This document shows, in pieces, positions 20,101-28,028 of a stretch of DNA of 64,000 bases. Made by a program: the position numbers and the translations under genes. Under the pieces are notes generated by a model. It ran no database searches, was not told the DNA's origin, and saw only the letters and a list, made by a program, of their open reading frames with translations. Location of the stretch: positions 1 to 64,000 of IMG/VR virus record IMGVR_UViG_3300048065_001187. The stretch is one strand, 5' to 3'. The DNA comes from a virus. Within the stretch, counting starts at the first letter, position 1; each line of letters begins with the position of its first letter.

Positions 20101-22377
20101 GCTACTTCTCCCTACAGGAAGGATGTAAAAATATATTTGCCACCCAATCCTGACCAAAAAGATAGGATTATAAAAGTTTATAAACTTAACAGGGAAAGGA
20201 ATTTTGTAAAAGAAGGTGAACAAGCAGCTAGATATAAAGAAAAAATGTCGCTTGCGTCAGTCACGGAAATAACGCCTGTTCAATTAAATTATCCAAATTC
20301 AGTAATTGTAGGAACCAGAATTAATGCAAAAGATTCGCCTAATATGCCACAGCGAACATATAACATGCGTTTAAAGAAGGTACAAGTTCCCACTAACTAT
20401 GACCCCGAAAATCGAAAGTATGAAGGCAATTGGAGTGGTGATTTTAGTCCAGATCTAAAGTGGACAGATAACCCAGCATGGTGTCTTTACGACTTAATAT
20501 CTAATAAAAGATTCGGTGTAGGTAAATTTGGCATAAAAGAAGAGAATATAGATAGATGGACATTGTATAAAATTGCAAAATATTGTGATGAATATGTGCC
20601 AAGCGGTTATTCTCCAAAGTATAAAAAAAGAAAACTAACCAGAGACGGATCCTCAGGTGATAAACCTCAATTCAAAATAGAAGGAATAGATTCCAACGAA
20701 TCCTTTAATTCCGAATTTAATTATTCAGGCAAACAGTTAGCGATCTTTTATAATGATTCAACATATGATTCTATAAGAATACATAGTGTTAATAAAGTTA
20801 ATCGCACTATTGTGCTTGAATATGAGCCAGAAACTCAAGAATTTGAGTGTGCAGTTCAAATAGATTATCCACTAGTCGAGCCAAGGTATACCTTAAATGC
20901 ATATATAATGAATCAAGAAAATGCATTTAAATTAATTAACGAATTTGCCGCCATCTTTAGATCGTTTGCATATTGGTCTGGAGGTGCAATCAACTTTTTC
21001 CAAGACGAAAAGAAAGAGTCAGTTATGTTATTCTCTAATAATAATATTTCTGAAGAAGGTTTTAGTTATTCTAGTACGCCAAAAACATCTAGAACTAATT
21101 CATGCAATATTAAGTATGTTGACAGATATAATATGTATCGCCCGAAAATAGAAAGAGCTGAAGATAGAGAAGCTGTCAAAGAGAATAATATGATCGAGCA
21201 GAGTATTGATGGGTTCGGAATAACATCGCAAGCTCAAGCAAAGCGGGCAGCTGAATTTGTAGTCAAGAGTGCCAATCTAGAAACAGAAATTCTATCATTC
21301 AAAACCAGCATGCTTGGATCTTATCTAAAGCCAGGAGATGTGATTGATGTATTAGATAATAAAAGAACAGTAGGTAGGTTTGCCGGAAAAGCTTTAGATA
21401 TCAAGGTAGATGAACAAGGAAGAAATGCAGAAGTACTGGCTGACTACCCTATCCATTCTTTCATTGATCCATACGACAAAGAAACATGGAAAAATGTAAC
21501 ACTTTATGCCCCATCAGGAAATGAAACTATAGCATCTTTAGATTCTGATACAGATGTAACTGACGAAAAGATTGATAGCATGCGAGCTACGCAAGTGGGC
21601 GATTATTTAGTTTACGATATAGCTGAAGACGACAGAACGATGAAGTTATATAATAACATTTATGAGTTTGTCGAAGGTGACTTTACTTGGCTAGAAGCAT
21701 TAAGAGATGCAAAAACAAGAAGTGGACAAATGGCTGTGATAGAAGATGATGTCGCCCAAGACCTTATGTCCATCGTTTTGCCTAAAGATAAAACAGCGTG
21801 GCTGGGTGGATACAATAGAGAAAAACCAGATCCAGAAGCTTTATTGTGGGTAGGTTCGTCTTCTTGTGGTGATAATTTCATAAAATACGAAAATGGATGG
21901 GCCGAAGATTTCCCTAAATTTACTGATCCTCTTTTAACCGACAGAGAAGACGAAGACGAAAATATCGTAACAGATTTACCAAAAAATCCTTGGAATGTTT
22001 CTGCAGATAATCCGAGTAAATTAGGTAACTTTATTTTTGCAAGCGGATCTGAAGATCTTGAGAAGCACGGAAAATGGATGCATATGTCTGGCCATTTAAA
22101 AAGCAATTACATATTGCAAAAAACTTTTGTTGAAGACGACTACTTAAAGAAACTAAAAGATTCAGACGGAACAACTTTTATGATGGAAGATTCTGTAAAC
22201 TTTGCAGAAAAGAAACAATACAAAGTTATAAACATTACAGAAGATTCTGATGGATTATTTAGTATTCAAGCTCTACAATATAATGTAGATAAGTTTGATA
22301 ACATTGAAAAAGATTTATCTATTAGGCCGCCTCATCACCCTGTTATTTTTAACGAGGGTGGGTCGTACAACGAATAG
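17179..22377 (+). CDS. Tail tip protein, gpI-gpJ fusion with lectin-like domain
   Basis: 1732 residues. Residues 1-90 resemble the ubiquitin-like domain of lambda gpI (KKVYLHGALGKRFGKTWDL, SPGEAIAAIFANNP, LHVFPIAQGGGG), followed by a glycine-rich hydrophobic segment (about 90-115) like gpI's. The rest follows gpJ: an NRYTQGSTVPVGYG entry, a central region with a second hydrophobic, alanine-rich stretch (about 860-895), and a NPAWCLYDLISNKRFGVG motif near 1100 typical of tip attachment proteins. Residues about 1490-1650 look like a C-type lectin fold: FTWLEALRDAKTRSGQMAVI, then AWLGGYNRE, LLWVGSS and a final KWMHMSGHLKSNYILQ. By analogy it is the host-recognition tip. A tiny ORF (MAKG) lies just upstream and its TGA overlaps this ATG. 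A TATAAT box occurs at 17164-17169. Confidence 0.85.
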   Translation: MKKVYLHGALGKRFGKTWDLNVSSPGEAIAAIFANNPEVEKYLNKKQQEGVIYGIKKSGEQGFTENKEFLLSTEKDLHVFPIAQGGGGFAVSLIMTAITTAAMMYVSKKIAEAMERDDETLKVQTKSYIFNGVDNRYTQGSTVPVGYGCLNVGSQVVSACNINYDYNSEQNKILNFTNGTYSLIPDYHKSYFQDLGPLVSCFALNVFDGSSKNKFEDPGYKYIKTLFASNKFGSTDGLYGAFEDVESQLNRFTNIKRVDKTGNLIGGYFYYEYNYGKGVNTSMLGNFDAAQGNWYPEALDTVEQYRYSISYQNAIKSSYVCIQSKPQKENDILAPVFYPITFSEESIDYLKGNMSNAIDKGDVSIFPIQVGERWRGSQKQNGVGWFKLESASVSKSIDLICEGEIDGFSDHGGKALRFKKDAEVPASPNPIRYKDDDYLQAVMLDNIPIKEINKSFDYDSYNINEYDIDVGMNNAEKIGSEDQNLLEPQYLFTAYTKEINKPLYGPRILNFNNLSNLIEVEDFEKNKLYYVNQYVKFDGIAYKALKHLDQKFDKNNNYKCDEENKYESEIVYTENNNLINFYIPNPEINEYDQFAAEYVDEDNQLFYEAGDKVKNVKSDSSEYGYYKLGDDADKFLGIFDQAKSYENKAGYFVMQETVRGGPNINSQVFLITGNNNSANDSIMSIGSGITIFDEEGVDQSSDFFYFAQNHVGNITDENGNLFITETTVDSEGTESETTITLPVAQNIVAEEVDITPNGQADITENLWNEIKIESPILIESEDEQDIDEELFFTKINESEIDQNVNNRIDEENYLPHSIINPLVEEAIVSLQADELFYLYEGDHVEVTYEIGKLWRYLLKAWLAIQTAKVLYHGTKAIIAAANGAAAAASPFSAHIATFQFKEASERGLLAAKAAPLALALGVLYNTVFDRDYRWKIGTKVENSGELWPNKARFRIKYGNEGEVLYSTDVYMYGVATSPYRKDVKIYLPPNPDQKDRIIKVYKLNRERNFVKEGEQAARYKEKMSLASVTEITPVQLNYPNSVIVGTRINAKDSPNMPQRTYNMRLKKVQVPTNYDPENRKYEGNWSGDFSPDLKWTDNPAWCLYDLISNKRFGVGKFGIKEENIDRWTLYKIAKYCDEYVPSGYSPKYKKRKLTRDGSSGDKPQFKIEGIDSNESFNSEFNYSGKQLAIFYNDSTYDSIRIHSVNKVNRTIVLEYEPETQEFECAVQIDYPLVEPRYTLNAYIMNQENAFKLINEFAAIFRSFAYWSGGAINFFQDEKKESVMLFSNNNISEEGFSYSSTPKTSRTNSCNIKYVDRYNMYRPKIERAEDREAVKENNMIEQSIDGFGITSQAQAKRAAEFVVKSANLETEILSFKTSMLGSYLKPGDVIDVLDNKRTVGRFAGKALDIKVDEQGRNAEVLADYPIHSFIDPYDKETWKNVTLYAPSGNETIASLDSDTDVTDEKIDSMRATQVGDYLVYDIAEDDRTMKLYNNIYEFVEGDFTWLEALRDAKTRSGQMAVIEDDVAQDLMSIVLPKDKTAWLGGYNREKPDPEALLWVGSSSCGDNFIKYENGWAEDFPKFTDPLLTDREDEDENIVTDLPKNPWNVSADNPSKLGNFIFASGSEDLEKHGKWMHMSGHLKSNYILQKTFVEDDYLKKLKDSDGTTFMMEDSVNFAEKKQYKVINITEDSDGLFSIQALQYNVDKFDNIEKDLSIRPPHHPVIFNEGGSYNE

Positions 22378-22378
22378 C

Positions 22379-23158
22379 CTAATTAATTAAAGCAAGCATT
22401 ATTCTGGTTTCTTTTGCAGTAAGGTCTTCCCAGTTTGACGCTGATTTAATATTTTGACTTTGATATATTCCTTCTATTTGAGAATGCCACCATGTTTGAA
22501 TGTGGTTTTTCTTGAACTCAGAAAAAGAATCACAATTTAAAACTTCTTTAGCCTTATTCTGCAATAAGCTGGTAGGGCTTAATGGGTTTCCTTTTTTAGC
22601 GGGCTTTGCCGCCGGCTGACTACCGTCTGACTTATCAATCTCGTCGTCTCCGACGATATGGACGTGCAGAAAATTTCTTACGCATCTAACAAATGCACGA
22701 TTACATGCTATAGTTTCTAGGAATTTAGTTGCAAAGCTGCTAGTATTATTCAAAGTCGCGTTAGCCATATCTTGAAAAACTACAGGTTCGCCAAATGTTT
22801 CATAGTTTGGTAGAAATTTTATTTTACAAATTACAGCCACATGATCTTCTTCACATTTGACAACTTCATAAGTTATGTCAGAGAAACCTCTTAATTTAGC
22901 AAGCTCTTTTATGCCGCCAAGCTTTATAAGTAATTGGTGGTCTGCTAGCCCTTCTATTGATCGAGGTGTATCTTTACCTCTCATTTGAAACCAGCTTTTG
23001 TTGGGAAATAAATGCTCTTCTTTTACTAAGCCTCTCCAATTAACAGATCCATCTTCATTAAAAGGATACTCTACATTTTTTAGTAATCCATTTTCATCCC
23101 TAGAGAAAAGATTCGGGCCAACTGAATTATTTTTTTCGTTACTTTTTGATTTTACCAT
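22379..23158 (-). CDS. Possible ssDNA-annealing recombinase (Rad52/Sak-like)
   Basis: 259 residues, last gene of the minus-strand operon. The pattern VNWRGLVKEEHLFPNK, a basic-hydrophobic central region, and ATLNNTSSFATKFLETIACN followed by RAFVRCVRNFLHVHIV resembles the ETxAxgRAlR region of phage single-strand annealing proteins of the Rad52/Sak type. A linker rich in A, K and P (about 180-195) leads to a C-terminal tail ending in MLALIN. The gene shares its operon with SSB, consistent with a replication-recombination role. The assignment is by eye and uncertain; a different DNA-metabolism protein is possible. It starts 20 nt inside the upstream gene and ends one base from the convergent tail gene. 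Confidence 0.4.
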   Translation of the reverse strand: MVKSKSNEKNNSVGPNLFSRDENGLLKNVEYPFNEDGSVNWRGLVKEEHLFPNKSWFQMRGKDTPRSIEGLADHQLLIKLGGIKELAKLRGFSDITYEVVKCEEDHVAVICKIKFLPNYETFGEPVVFQDMANATLNNTSSFATKFLETIACNRAFVRCVRNFLHVHIVGDDEIDKSDGSQPAAKPAKKGNPLSPTSLLQNKAKEVLNCDSFSEFKKNHIQTWWHSQIEGIYQSQNIKSASNWEDLTAKETRIMLALIN

Positions 23159-24320
23159 AATTGTATGTGTTCATGTGTTCTATTTCTTCCCAAAATTCTT
23201 CACTGTCTATAAGCTTTTGGTGGTCATCTGTTTGCTCTATGTTTATTTTCCACGCTGCTTTACTATAGTACTTCTTATTCTTTGAGATTAGTGTTTTATT
23301 GCTATGATAGAACGTATTATCACATACATCTTCGGTGAAGTCAAGATCTTTTTTTGTTTTAGGAGAATATTCTTCAACAGTATAATCAAAGAATTTCAAT
23401 CTTAAGTCTGATATTTTTTCTTTATCTTTGCATATCAAATTATAATTTATATTTAATTTACTGAGCATTTTTAGATACTCTTCATTTATTGACTCATCAC
23501 CAATAAAAATAGTCATACCTTTGATATTATGCCTAGCTCTATAAACTAAATTGATATCGATAGCTTTATTGATCATTAGATTAACACGCTTAGATAACCA
23601 ATGAGGAAGAGACTCTTCTAGTAACTCGTAATCACATCTGAGATTAATTAGGTTTTTAAAATTAAATTCTTCAGTAGGAATAAAATTGGGCACAATCTCA
23701 ATAATTTTATTAAAATAATGCTTTCCAATATTTAATGTTTCGTAAGTATCAAGATCGTTTTCTATTTCAAGACAATCTAGGACAGCTTTCGCTATGGCTT
23801 CAGGATATATTTCATTGACTCTTTTGGGCTCTTCGTTGTCTCTAAACGAAGGTTTGATTTCTGAAAAGTCCGGGGCTAGCTGAATAGTCTTTGATGATTT
23901 ATTCCAAATAGGTTTAGAGCACTCTGGATATAGGTTAGAATAAAGCCCAACAATTGGCCTGTCGTATATGCTAGCCAAATGAACCGGAAGGCTATCTATT
24001 CCTAAGTGTAGTTTTGTACCTTTTAGGATATAAGCCATTTGCTTAAATGTGGCATCAAGCGTATCATAATCACACTCAGAATAAACAGGATCGTCTGGAC
24101 CTCCTACTTGTATTATGTCAATGTTATTTGCTGAAAGCTTTTCTTTAATTAACTCAAAAACAATCTTCCATAAATCATAGTGTCTTGCTGGAGACTTTTT
24201 ATCATTAGTATGAAATGTAATATAATTATTACTGACGACAGGGTAAAAGTGCTCAGATATAATAGGCTTTCCTATTCTGACGCCCAATGACTTTGCATAT
24301 TCTTCAGCTATGTGACTCAT
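23139..24320 (-). CDS. GT9 heptosyltransferase, C-terminal half, with extra domain
   Basis: 393 residues. Residues 1-140 are the donor-binding half of a GT9 (ADP-heptose:LPS heptosyltransferase type) enzyme: HIAEEYAKSLGV is the usual inter-domain linker, then YITFHTNDKKSPARHYDLW, IDIIQVGG, and KLHLGIDSLPVHLASIYDRP with the donor-site G-x-D-S...H. The acceptor-binding half is absent from this protein but is present at the C-terminus of the glycosyltransferase encoded two genes upstream. Residues 190-393 are not recognised. The gene overlaps the DUF6165 gene by 17 nt. I infer that this chain pairs with the other half; without it the protein is unlikely to be a complete GT9. Confidence 0.7.
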   Translation of the reverse strand: MSHIAEEYAKSLGVRIGKPIISEHFYPVVSNNYITFHTNDKKSPARHYDLWKIVFELIKEKLSANNIDIIQVGGPDDPVYSECDYDTLDATFKQMAYILKGTKLHLGIDSLPVHLASIYDRPIVGLYSNLYPECSKPIWNKSSKTIQLAPDFSEIKPSFRDNEEPKRVNEIYPEAIAKAVLDCLEIENDLDTYETLNIGKHYFNKIIEIVPNFIPTEEFNFKNLINLRCDYELLEESLPHWLSKRVNLMINKAIDINLVYRARHNIKGMTIFIGDESINEEYLKMLSKLNINYNLICKDKEKISDLRLKFFDYTVEEYSPKTKKDLDFTEDVCDNTFYHSNKTLISKNKKYYSKAAWKINIEQTDDHQKLIDSEEFWEEIEHMNTYNYGKIKK

Positions 24321-24717
24321 CGTTACTGTAGTATTTTTGCTCTTTTATTTCTGAGCTTGTTAATTTATTTATTTCTTGTTTGATAAAAAATCTTCTATCG
24401 TTTTTTCTATATACAGATATGGATAAATCAATAAACTGTTGATCTAGTTGACCGTCTTTTTCTTTATTCCTTTGTAGCTCAAGTATATCCCACAGCTCTG
24501 AGTTAACAACTCTTAAGCTATCCATTAGGGTTGATAGTTCAGGTGTTTTTTTATAAAAAGGTTCACAGAGAGGTTTTAGTAAATTTAATTCATGAAGAAT
24601 GTCATTAACTTTAGACTCATCTTTAATTTTGTTCATTTTCACAGAAAGAACAGAAACCTTATCAAAAAGTTCGCCGACAGATATAGGCGTAGATATTAAA
24701 TTTGATTTACTTGTCAT
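24304..24717 (-). CDS. DUF6165 family protein
   Basis: 137 residues from the ATG at 24717 (a TTG 9 nt upstream gives 140, but the ATG is preferred). The pattern ISVGELFDKVSVLSVKMNKI, then ELWDILELQR, SISVYRKNDRRFFIKQEIN and a terminal EQKYYS matches the helical family DUF6165, whose members are often encoded beside glycosyltransferases. Function is unknown. It lies between the two halves of a split GT9 glycosyltransferase, overlapping the upstream gene by 11 nt and the downstream one by 17 nt, so a role as a partner or scaffold of that enzyme is plausible. Confidence 0.7.
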   Translation of the reverse strand: MTSKSNLISTPISVGELFDKVSVLSVKMNKIKDESKVNDILHELNLLKPLCEPFYKKTPELSTLMDSLRVVNSELWDILELQRNKEKDGQLDQQFIDLSISVYRKNDRRFFIKQEINKLTSSEIKEQKYYSNDESHS

Positions 24718-26626
24718 ATATATCAAATTGTATTTTATCTTTACCGTTATGAGTATAATTTAAAATTCTTTGCGTGCCTATATTTGGAAGATATGCTACA
24801 TCAAAATACCCAGAGTGCTTCATGCTTCCCTCAAGTAATAAAAGTGAGTCCATCTGATCAGTATGAGGAATTAACTTATGAACAGCAGGATGATCTTCGA
24901 CGAAAGGAAAAAATGTTTTCTTTGTAATAAAATATATATTGTGTTCTGGATAGAGTTCCTTTAAATTGCTGAGCAATGAATTAACCCAAAGTACATCTCC
25001 AGCACTTCCTGGCATTACCACAGCAATTCTTTTGTCTTGACCTTCATCATCTAGTAGATCATCAAAATTAATTTCACTATTTATTTTGGCGTTTTCTTTG
25101 CTGGCAACATTTTTAAAATATTTTAATACTTCGGGGCGAGATAATCCTTTTTTAATTTGAGACATCCAATGCTTGTGACCTTGATCTATTGATGGATCAA
25201 CATCCATCATTAATATATTCTTATATATATCAATAAGCCAATCCGAGTCCGAGTTTATTTGAGGCGGATCGTAGTCAGGATTTCTTGGTTTTTCGGAAAA
25301 GTCAAAATCCCATTCCGTAAAATCCATTTCATCTATAATTTCTTCAAGCTGTTTACCTATAGCTTCAGTAGAGTAATTTTCTATAACAAATTTTCTAGCT
25401 TTTTTACCGATCTCTTTCCTCTTTTGAGGTTTCATCTTGTGGATCTTGTTAAGCTGCTTGCATATGCTGGCGGGGTAGGTACTAGCTTTTATAAATTGAG
25501 TTCCTGGCTCACGGTACTCTGCCCAATCTAATGCAAACCCTCCGCTCTCTGCTGTGCATTGATCTTCACCACAGCTGTAATTTGTGACTAGTGTTATTAG
25601 TTCGCAAAGCTTAGCTTCCTGTATGGGCAGTTCTTGGCCGCCAGATGTAAATGGATGGCAGTATACATCCATAAGATTGTATATCTCATTAAGTTGAGAT
25701 TCGGATACGCCGTGCTTGACATTTGTGGTGCTTTGAGATTCTTTACTCCCGCAATTTTTGCAGTCTAATTTTTGACCAGAGTAAGGTTTAATTTCATAGG
25801 TTTTGCATTTTTCGCAATAGTAAGTTGTGAGTATATCAAAATTATCTATACCTTTTTCTTCAATAAGCCTAGGGATATCCCAACCCTCATCCCAATGTGT
25901 GTGCAGTAATAGTTTAGAATTGACTGACGGATTTTGATCTTTGAACATTTTAAATCCATCCAGCAAATTTGGGACACTTTTTCTTAATTGATTCCTAAAT
26001 ACAAACCCGATTAAAAAACAATTAGAATCAATCTTGTGTTTTTTTCTAAGATTTAATCTAGACTCATCAGTACCTCGAAAGAAATTTTTACGATCTACTG
26101 CCCCATGAAGTGTTTTGAAATGATCGTGGCCTAACTTTTTCATTTCTCTTTCTGCAAAAGATGCCCAACCGTAATAATGCTTGATATGTGATGCAGCAGA
26201 AACAGCTAACGGAAGAATTGGCTCAGAATCTAAAGTCGTCCAAATCATACAGTTTATTTTATTCCACCATTTACGATTCCAATATTCGTTGAATGCCCAA
26301 ATATCTTCAGCTCCAATATAAATATCTGGCTTTACTTCCTTAATGATTTCGTCTATTGTTTCAGCTCCATATGCTGCAGCCCTTGCTAAGTTAGGGTCTT
26401 TATTTAATTCATTAATTCTTGATTGGTCGTTTGGTAAAGTACCAATGCATTTCCATGGCATTTTTGATAGAGGGGTGTGCGATTTAGGAAACCCATTAGC
26501 CGCCTCTATAATTTCATATTTGCCAGTAGACTGTAAATACTTTAAGATATTCTTAGAATTTTTACCAAAACCAGTAAAAGCTTTACAGTGGTTACTGTGA
26601 AAAAGTATTTTCTTTTTTCTACTCAT
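24707..26626 (-). CDS. GT4 glycosyltransferase fused to GT9 N-terminal half
   Basis: 639 residues from the ATG at 26626 (a TTG 12 nt upstream is less likely). Residues 1-450 are a GT-B glycosyltransferase of the GT4 type: KKILFHSNHCKAFTGFGKNS start, GADRKNF-like donor loop (HGAVDRKNFF), and a YCHPFTSGGQELPIQEAKLC motif with the E-x7-E-like donor region. A four-cysteine zinc ribbon (CEKC near 270, CKNC near 290) is inserted in the C-terminal Rossmann domain. The last 115 residues (RIAVVMPGSAGDVLWVN, then LYPEHNIYFITKK and SGYFDVAYLPN) are the acceptor-binding half of a GT9 heptosyltransferase; its other half is the separate gene at 23139-24320. Likely role: sugar transfer in cell-surface or virion glycan synthesis. 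Confidence 0.78.
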   Translation of the reverse strand: MSRKKKILFHSNHCKAFTGFGKNSKNILKYLQSTGKYEIIEAANGFPKSHTPLSKMPWKCIGTLPNDQSRINELNKDPNLARAAAYGAETIDEIIKEVKPDIYIGAEDIWAFNEYWNRKWWNKINCMIWTTLDSEPILPLAVSAASHIKHYYGWASFAEREMKKLGHDHFKTLHGAVDRKNFFRGTDESRLNLRKKHKIDSNCFLIGFVFRNQLRKSVPNLLDGFKMFKDQNPSVNSKLLLHTHWDEGWDIPRLIEEKGIDNFDILTTYYCEKCKTYEIKPYSGQKLDCKNCGSKESQSTTNVKHGVSESQLNEIYNLMDVYCHPFTSGGQELPIQEAKLCELITLVTNYSCGEDQCTAESGGFALDWAEYREPGTQFIKASTYPASICKQLNKIHKMKPQKRKEIGKKARKFVIENYSTEAIGKQLEEIIDEMDFTEWDFDFSEKPRNPDYDPPQINSDSDWLIDIYKNILMMDVDPSIDQGHKHWMSQIKKGLSRPEVLKYFKNVASKENAKINSEINFDDLLDDEGQDKRIAVVMPGSAGDVLWVNSLLSNLKELYPEHNIYFITKKTFFPFVEDHPAVHKLIPHTDQMDSLLLLEGSMKHSGYFDVAYLPNIGTQRILNYTHNGKDKIQFDIYDK

Positions 26627-27173
26627 ACAAAGGTTCAATCCCTGCAGACTCAGCTTTTGTTTTGTTTGATTTATTATACCTATGTTGGTAAATTTTTTGA
26701 ATTAAGTATCTTAGAAATGAAATCAAGCATTCGCATTCGCCTGGCTCTAATGATAATTTAAATGTATTGCCACCACTTTTAGAAATGGTCATACCAAACG
26801 CAGGTATGGTTTGCTTAGATTCTTCATATTCTTTTTTCTGAGAATTATAACTCTTGATAGTTGCGACTTTATCCCAAGGAGTAAATTTAATTGATGTATT
26901 GTTTTCTCCGCTTTTATGATAAGTGCTCCACTCGTATCTTTTTTCCAAGCAATTAATAATTGAACCGCACTCAAATTCATTAAACTTAACGGTAATAGTT
27001 TTCTCTGGATTATTAGAGTTACCTTGAAATGTTCCAGAGCCATTATTCCAAGAATACTGAGCTATTCCGTTTACGAATAAAACAGGCTCTCCACTTTTTT
27101 TATCATCTCCCGCAGAGAATGAAAACCCAAAACCTGTATTACTTTTATTTGGCTTGTATATTTGTATGTTCAT
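26619..27173 (-). CDS. Unknown protein, possibly nucleic-acid binding
   Basis: 184 residues from the ATG at 27173; a TTG 9 nt upstream would overlap the preceding stop and is less likely. It is beta-rich (QIYKPN, EPVLFVNGIAQYSW, KTITVKFNEFECGSI, TSIKFTPWDKVATI, FKLSLEPGECECLISFL) and ends in a basic helix (IQKIYQHRYNKSNKTK). Two similar strand-strand-helix units with an E-C/G motif (FNEFECGSIINCL and LEPGECECLISFL) suggest an internal duplication, which faintly recalls PC4/Whirly single-strand DNA-binding folds. That is a guess. It lies in the operon with SSB and sigma factor genes. Confidence 0.45.
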   Translation of the reverse strand: MNIQIYKPNKSNTGFGFSFSAGDDKKSGEPVLFVNGIAQYSWNNGSGTFQGNSNNPEKTITVKFNEFECGSIINCLEKRYEWSTYHKSGENNTSIKFTPWDKVATIKSYNSQKKEYEESKQTIPAFGMTISKSGGNTFKLSLEPGECECLISFLRYLIQKIYQHRYNKSNKTKAESAGIEPLYE

Positions 27174-27174
27174 A

Positions 27175-27561
27175 TTAGTCAAAATCTATTTTTATATTTT
27201 TATTCTCAAAACTTTTTTTCATCTGATCTGGATGCTTCGCACCTCTTCTAGTCTTAGAGTAGTTCTTATAGTATTTTTCTTTTAATGGATCAACGCCGCC
27301 GTTTTGGGAGGCTCTTTGCGCCGAAAGCTCTGCACTTCGATCCATGAGGTCGCCATAAGTTCCTTGCTTGCCTGCGGTTTTATTAACGAAGTCAGCATTA
27401 TTCCATGGGTCAATTGATGCTTCTGTGTTTAATTGAGGCAAAGAATATATGCGTTTCCATTCAGTTCCATCTTCATCTATATATTTCTTTTCATCATTCA
27501 TACCAAAAAATAATTCAGCTACTTCTTCGGTTTTTGGGTGTTGAAATAAGTATATAGGCAT
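27175..27561 (-). CDS. FmdB-like small protein without zinc cysteines
   Basis: 128 residues. The N-terminus MPIYLFQHPKTEEVAELFF, then DEKKYIDEDGTEWKRIY, resembles phage proteins related to the FmdB zinc-ribbon family (MPxYxFxxxxxGxxxE...). The cysteine pairs of a true zinc ribbon are missing: I see no cysteine in the protein. The rest is polar and basic (SKTRRGAKHPDQMKK), probably disordered. Function unknown; small regulatory or structural roles are both possible. It is encoded 1-2 nt from its neighbours. Confidence 0.5.
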   Translation of the reverse strand: MPIYLFQHPKTEEVAELFFGMNDEKKYIDEDGTEWKRIYSLPQLNTEASIDPWNNADFVNKTAGKQGTYGDLMDRSAELSAQRASQNGGVDPLKEKYYKNYSKTRRGAKHPDQMKKSFENKNIKIDFD

Positions 27562-27562
27562 T

Positions 27563-27859
27563 TTACTTTTTGTCTAATTTGTTGGCGGCTAATTGTATTA
27601 AATCTAGCAATGAATCAAAGAACCAGCACAAGGCAGAAGAAGCTAGCGGGAAAAGTGCATAATGAATATTTCTTTCTAGATAAAAAAATACTGCACCAAT
27701 CAAGCAACCTGTCCAAAATCCTAAACATAAACTACAATTGAATAATTCTTTCAATATATTTGATTTATTGCATATGTAAGTTCTTGGTTTGTTAAGGATA
27801 GATCCATACCTAAGGATCCACATCAAGCCAATTGATGCTATAAGTTTAAGAGTTATCAA
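27563..27859 (-). CDS. Small membrane protein, DUF1360-like
   Basis: 98 residues with a TTG start at 27859, 14 nt inside the upstream gene; an ATG 36 nt downstream is the alternative. It has hydrophobic segments at the N-terminus (LIASIGLMWILRYG), the middle (LCLGFWTGCLIGAVFFYL) and after residue 65 (YALFPLASSALCWFF). The motif FNCSLCLGFWTG resembles the C-x2-C...W-x-G pattern of the DUF1360 group of phage and bacterial membrane proteins. Location would be the host inner membrane. Function unknown. Confidence 0.5.
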   Translation of the reverse strand: MITLKLIASIGLMWILRYGSILNKPRTYICNKSNILKELFNCSLCLGFWTGCLIGAVFFYLERNIHYALFPLASSALCWFFDSLLDLIQLAANKLDKK

Positions 27860-28028
27860 GTTCTTTTAAAGCTTCTTGAATAACGTTTAGTTGTTCTTTA
27901 CTTAGCTTGACTTCACCGCCGAAATCATCTTTTAATGAATACATATCATCTTCGGTTTTTTTTAATGCAGGACACCTGCCTTTTCCGCAACATAACAATA
28001 CGCTGTTTCCTTCTCTTTTTATATTCAT
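27846..28028 (-). CDS. Small cysteine-containing protein
   Basis: 60 residues, ATG start overlapping the upstream stop (ATGA). The N-terminal half has CCGKGRCP, a possible metal site or redox motif; the C-terminal half is an amphipathic helix (SKEQLNVIQEALKELD). It is tightly coupled to the GT4 gene upstream and the membrane-protein gene downstream. I do not recognise the family. Confidence 0.6.
   Translation of the reverse strand: MNIKREGNSVLLCCGKGRCPALKKTEDDMYSLKDDFGGEVKLSKEQLNVIQEALKELDNS

Noticed and set aside
21660-22106. 148-codon minus-strand ORF opposite the lectin-like domain
   Set aside because: Serine- and phenylalanine-rich shadow of the coding strand, with no own signals.
21655-22377. 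Diversity-generating retroelement acting on the tail tip
   Set aside because: No reverse transcriptase and no template copy of the lectin region in the window; only the target-like domain exists.
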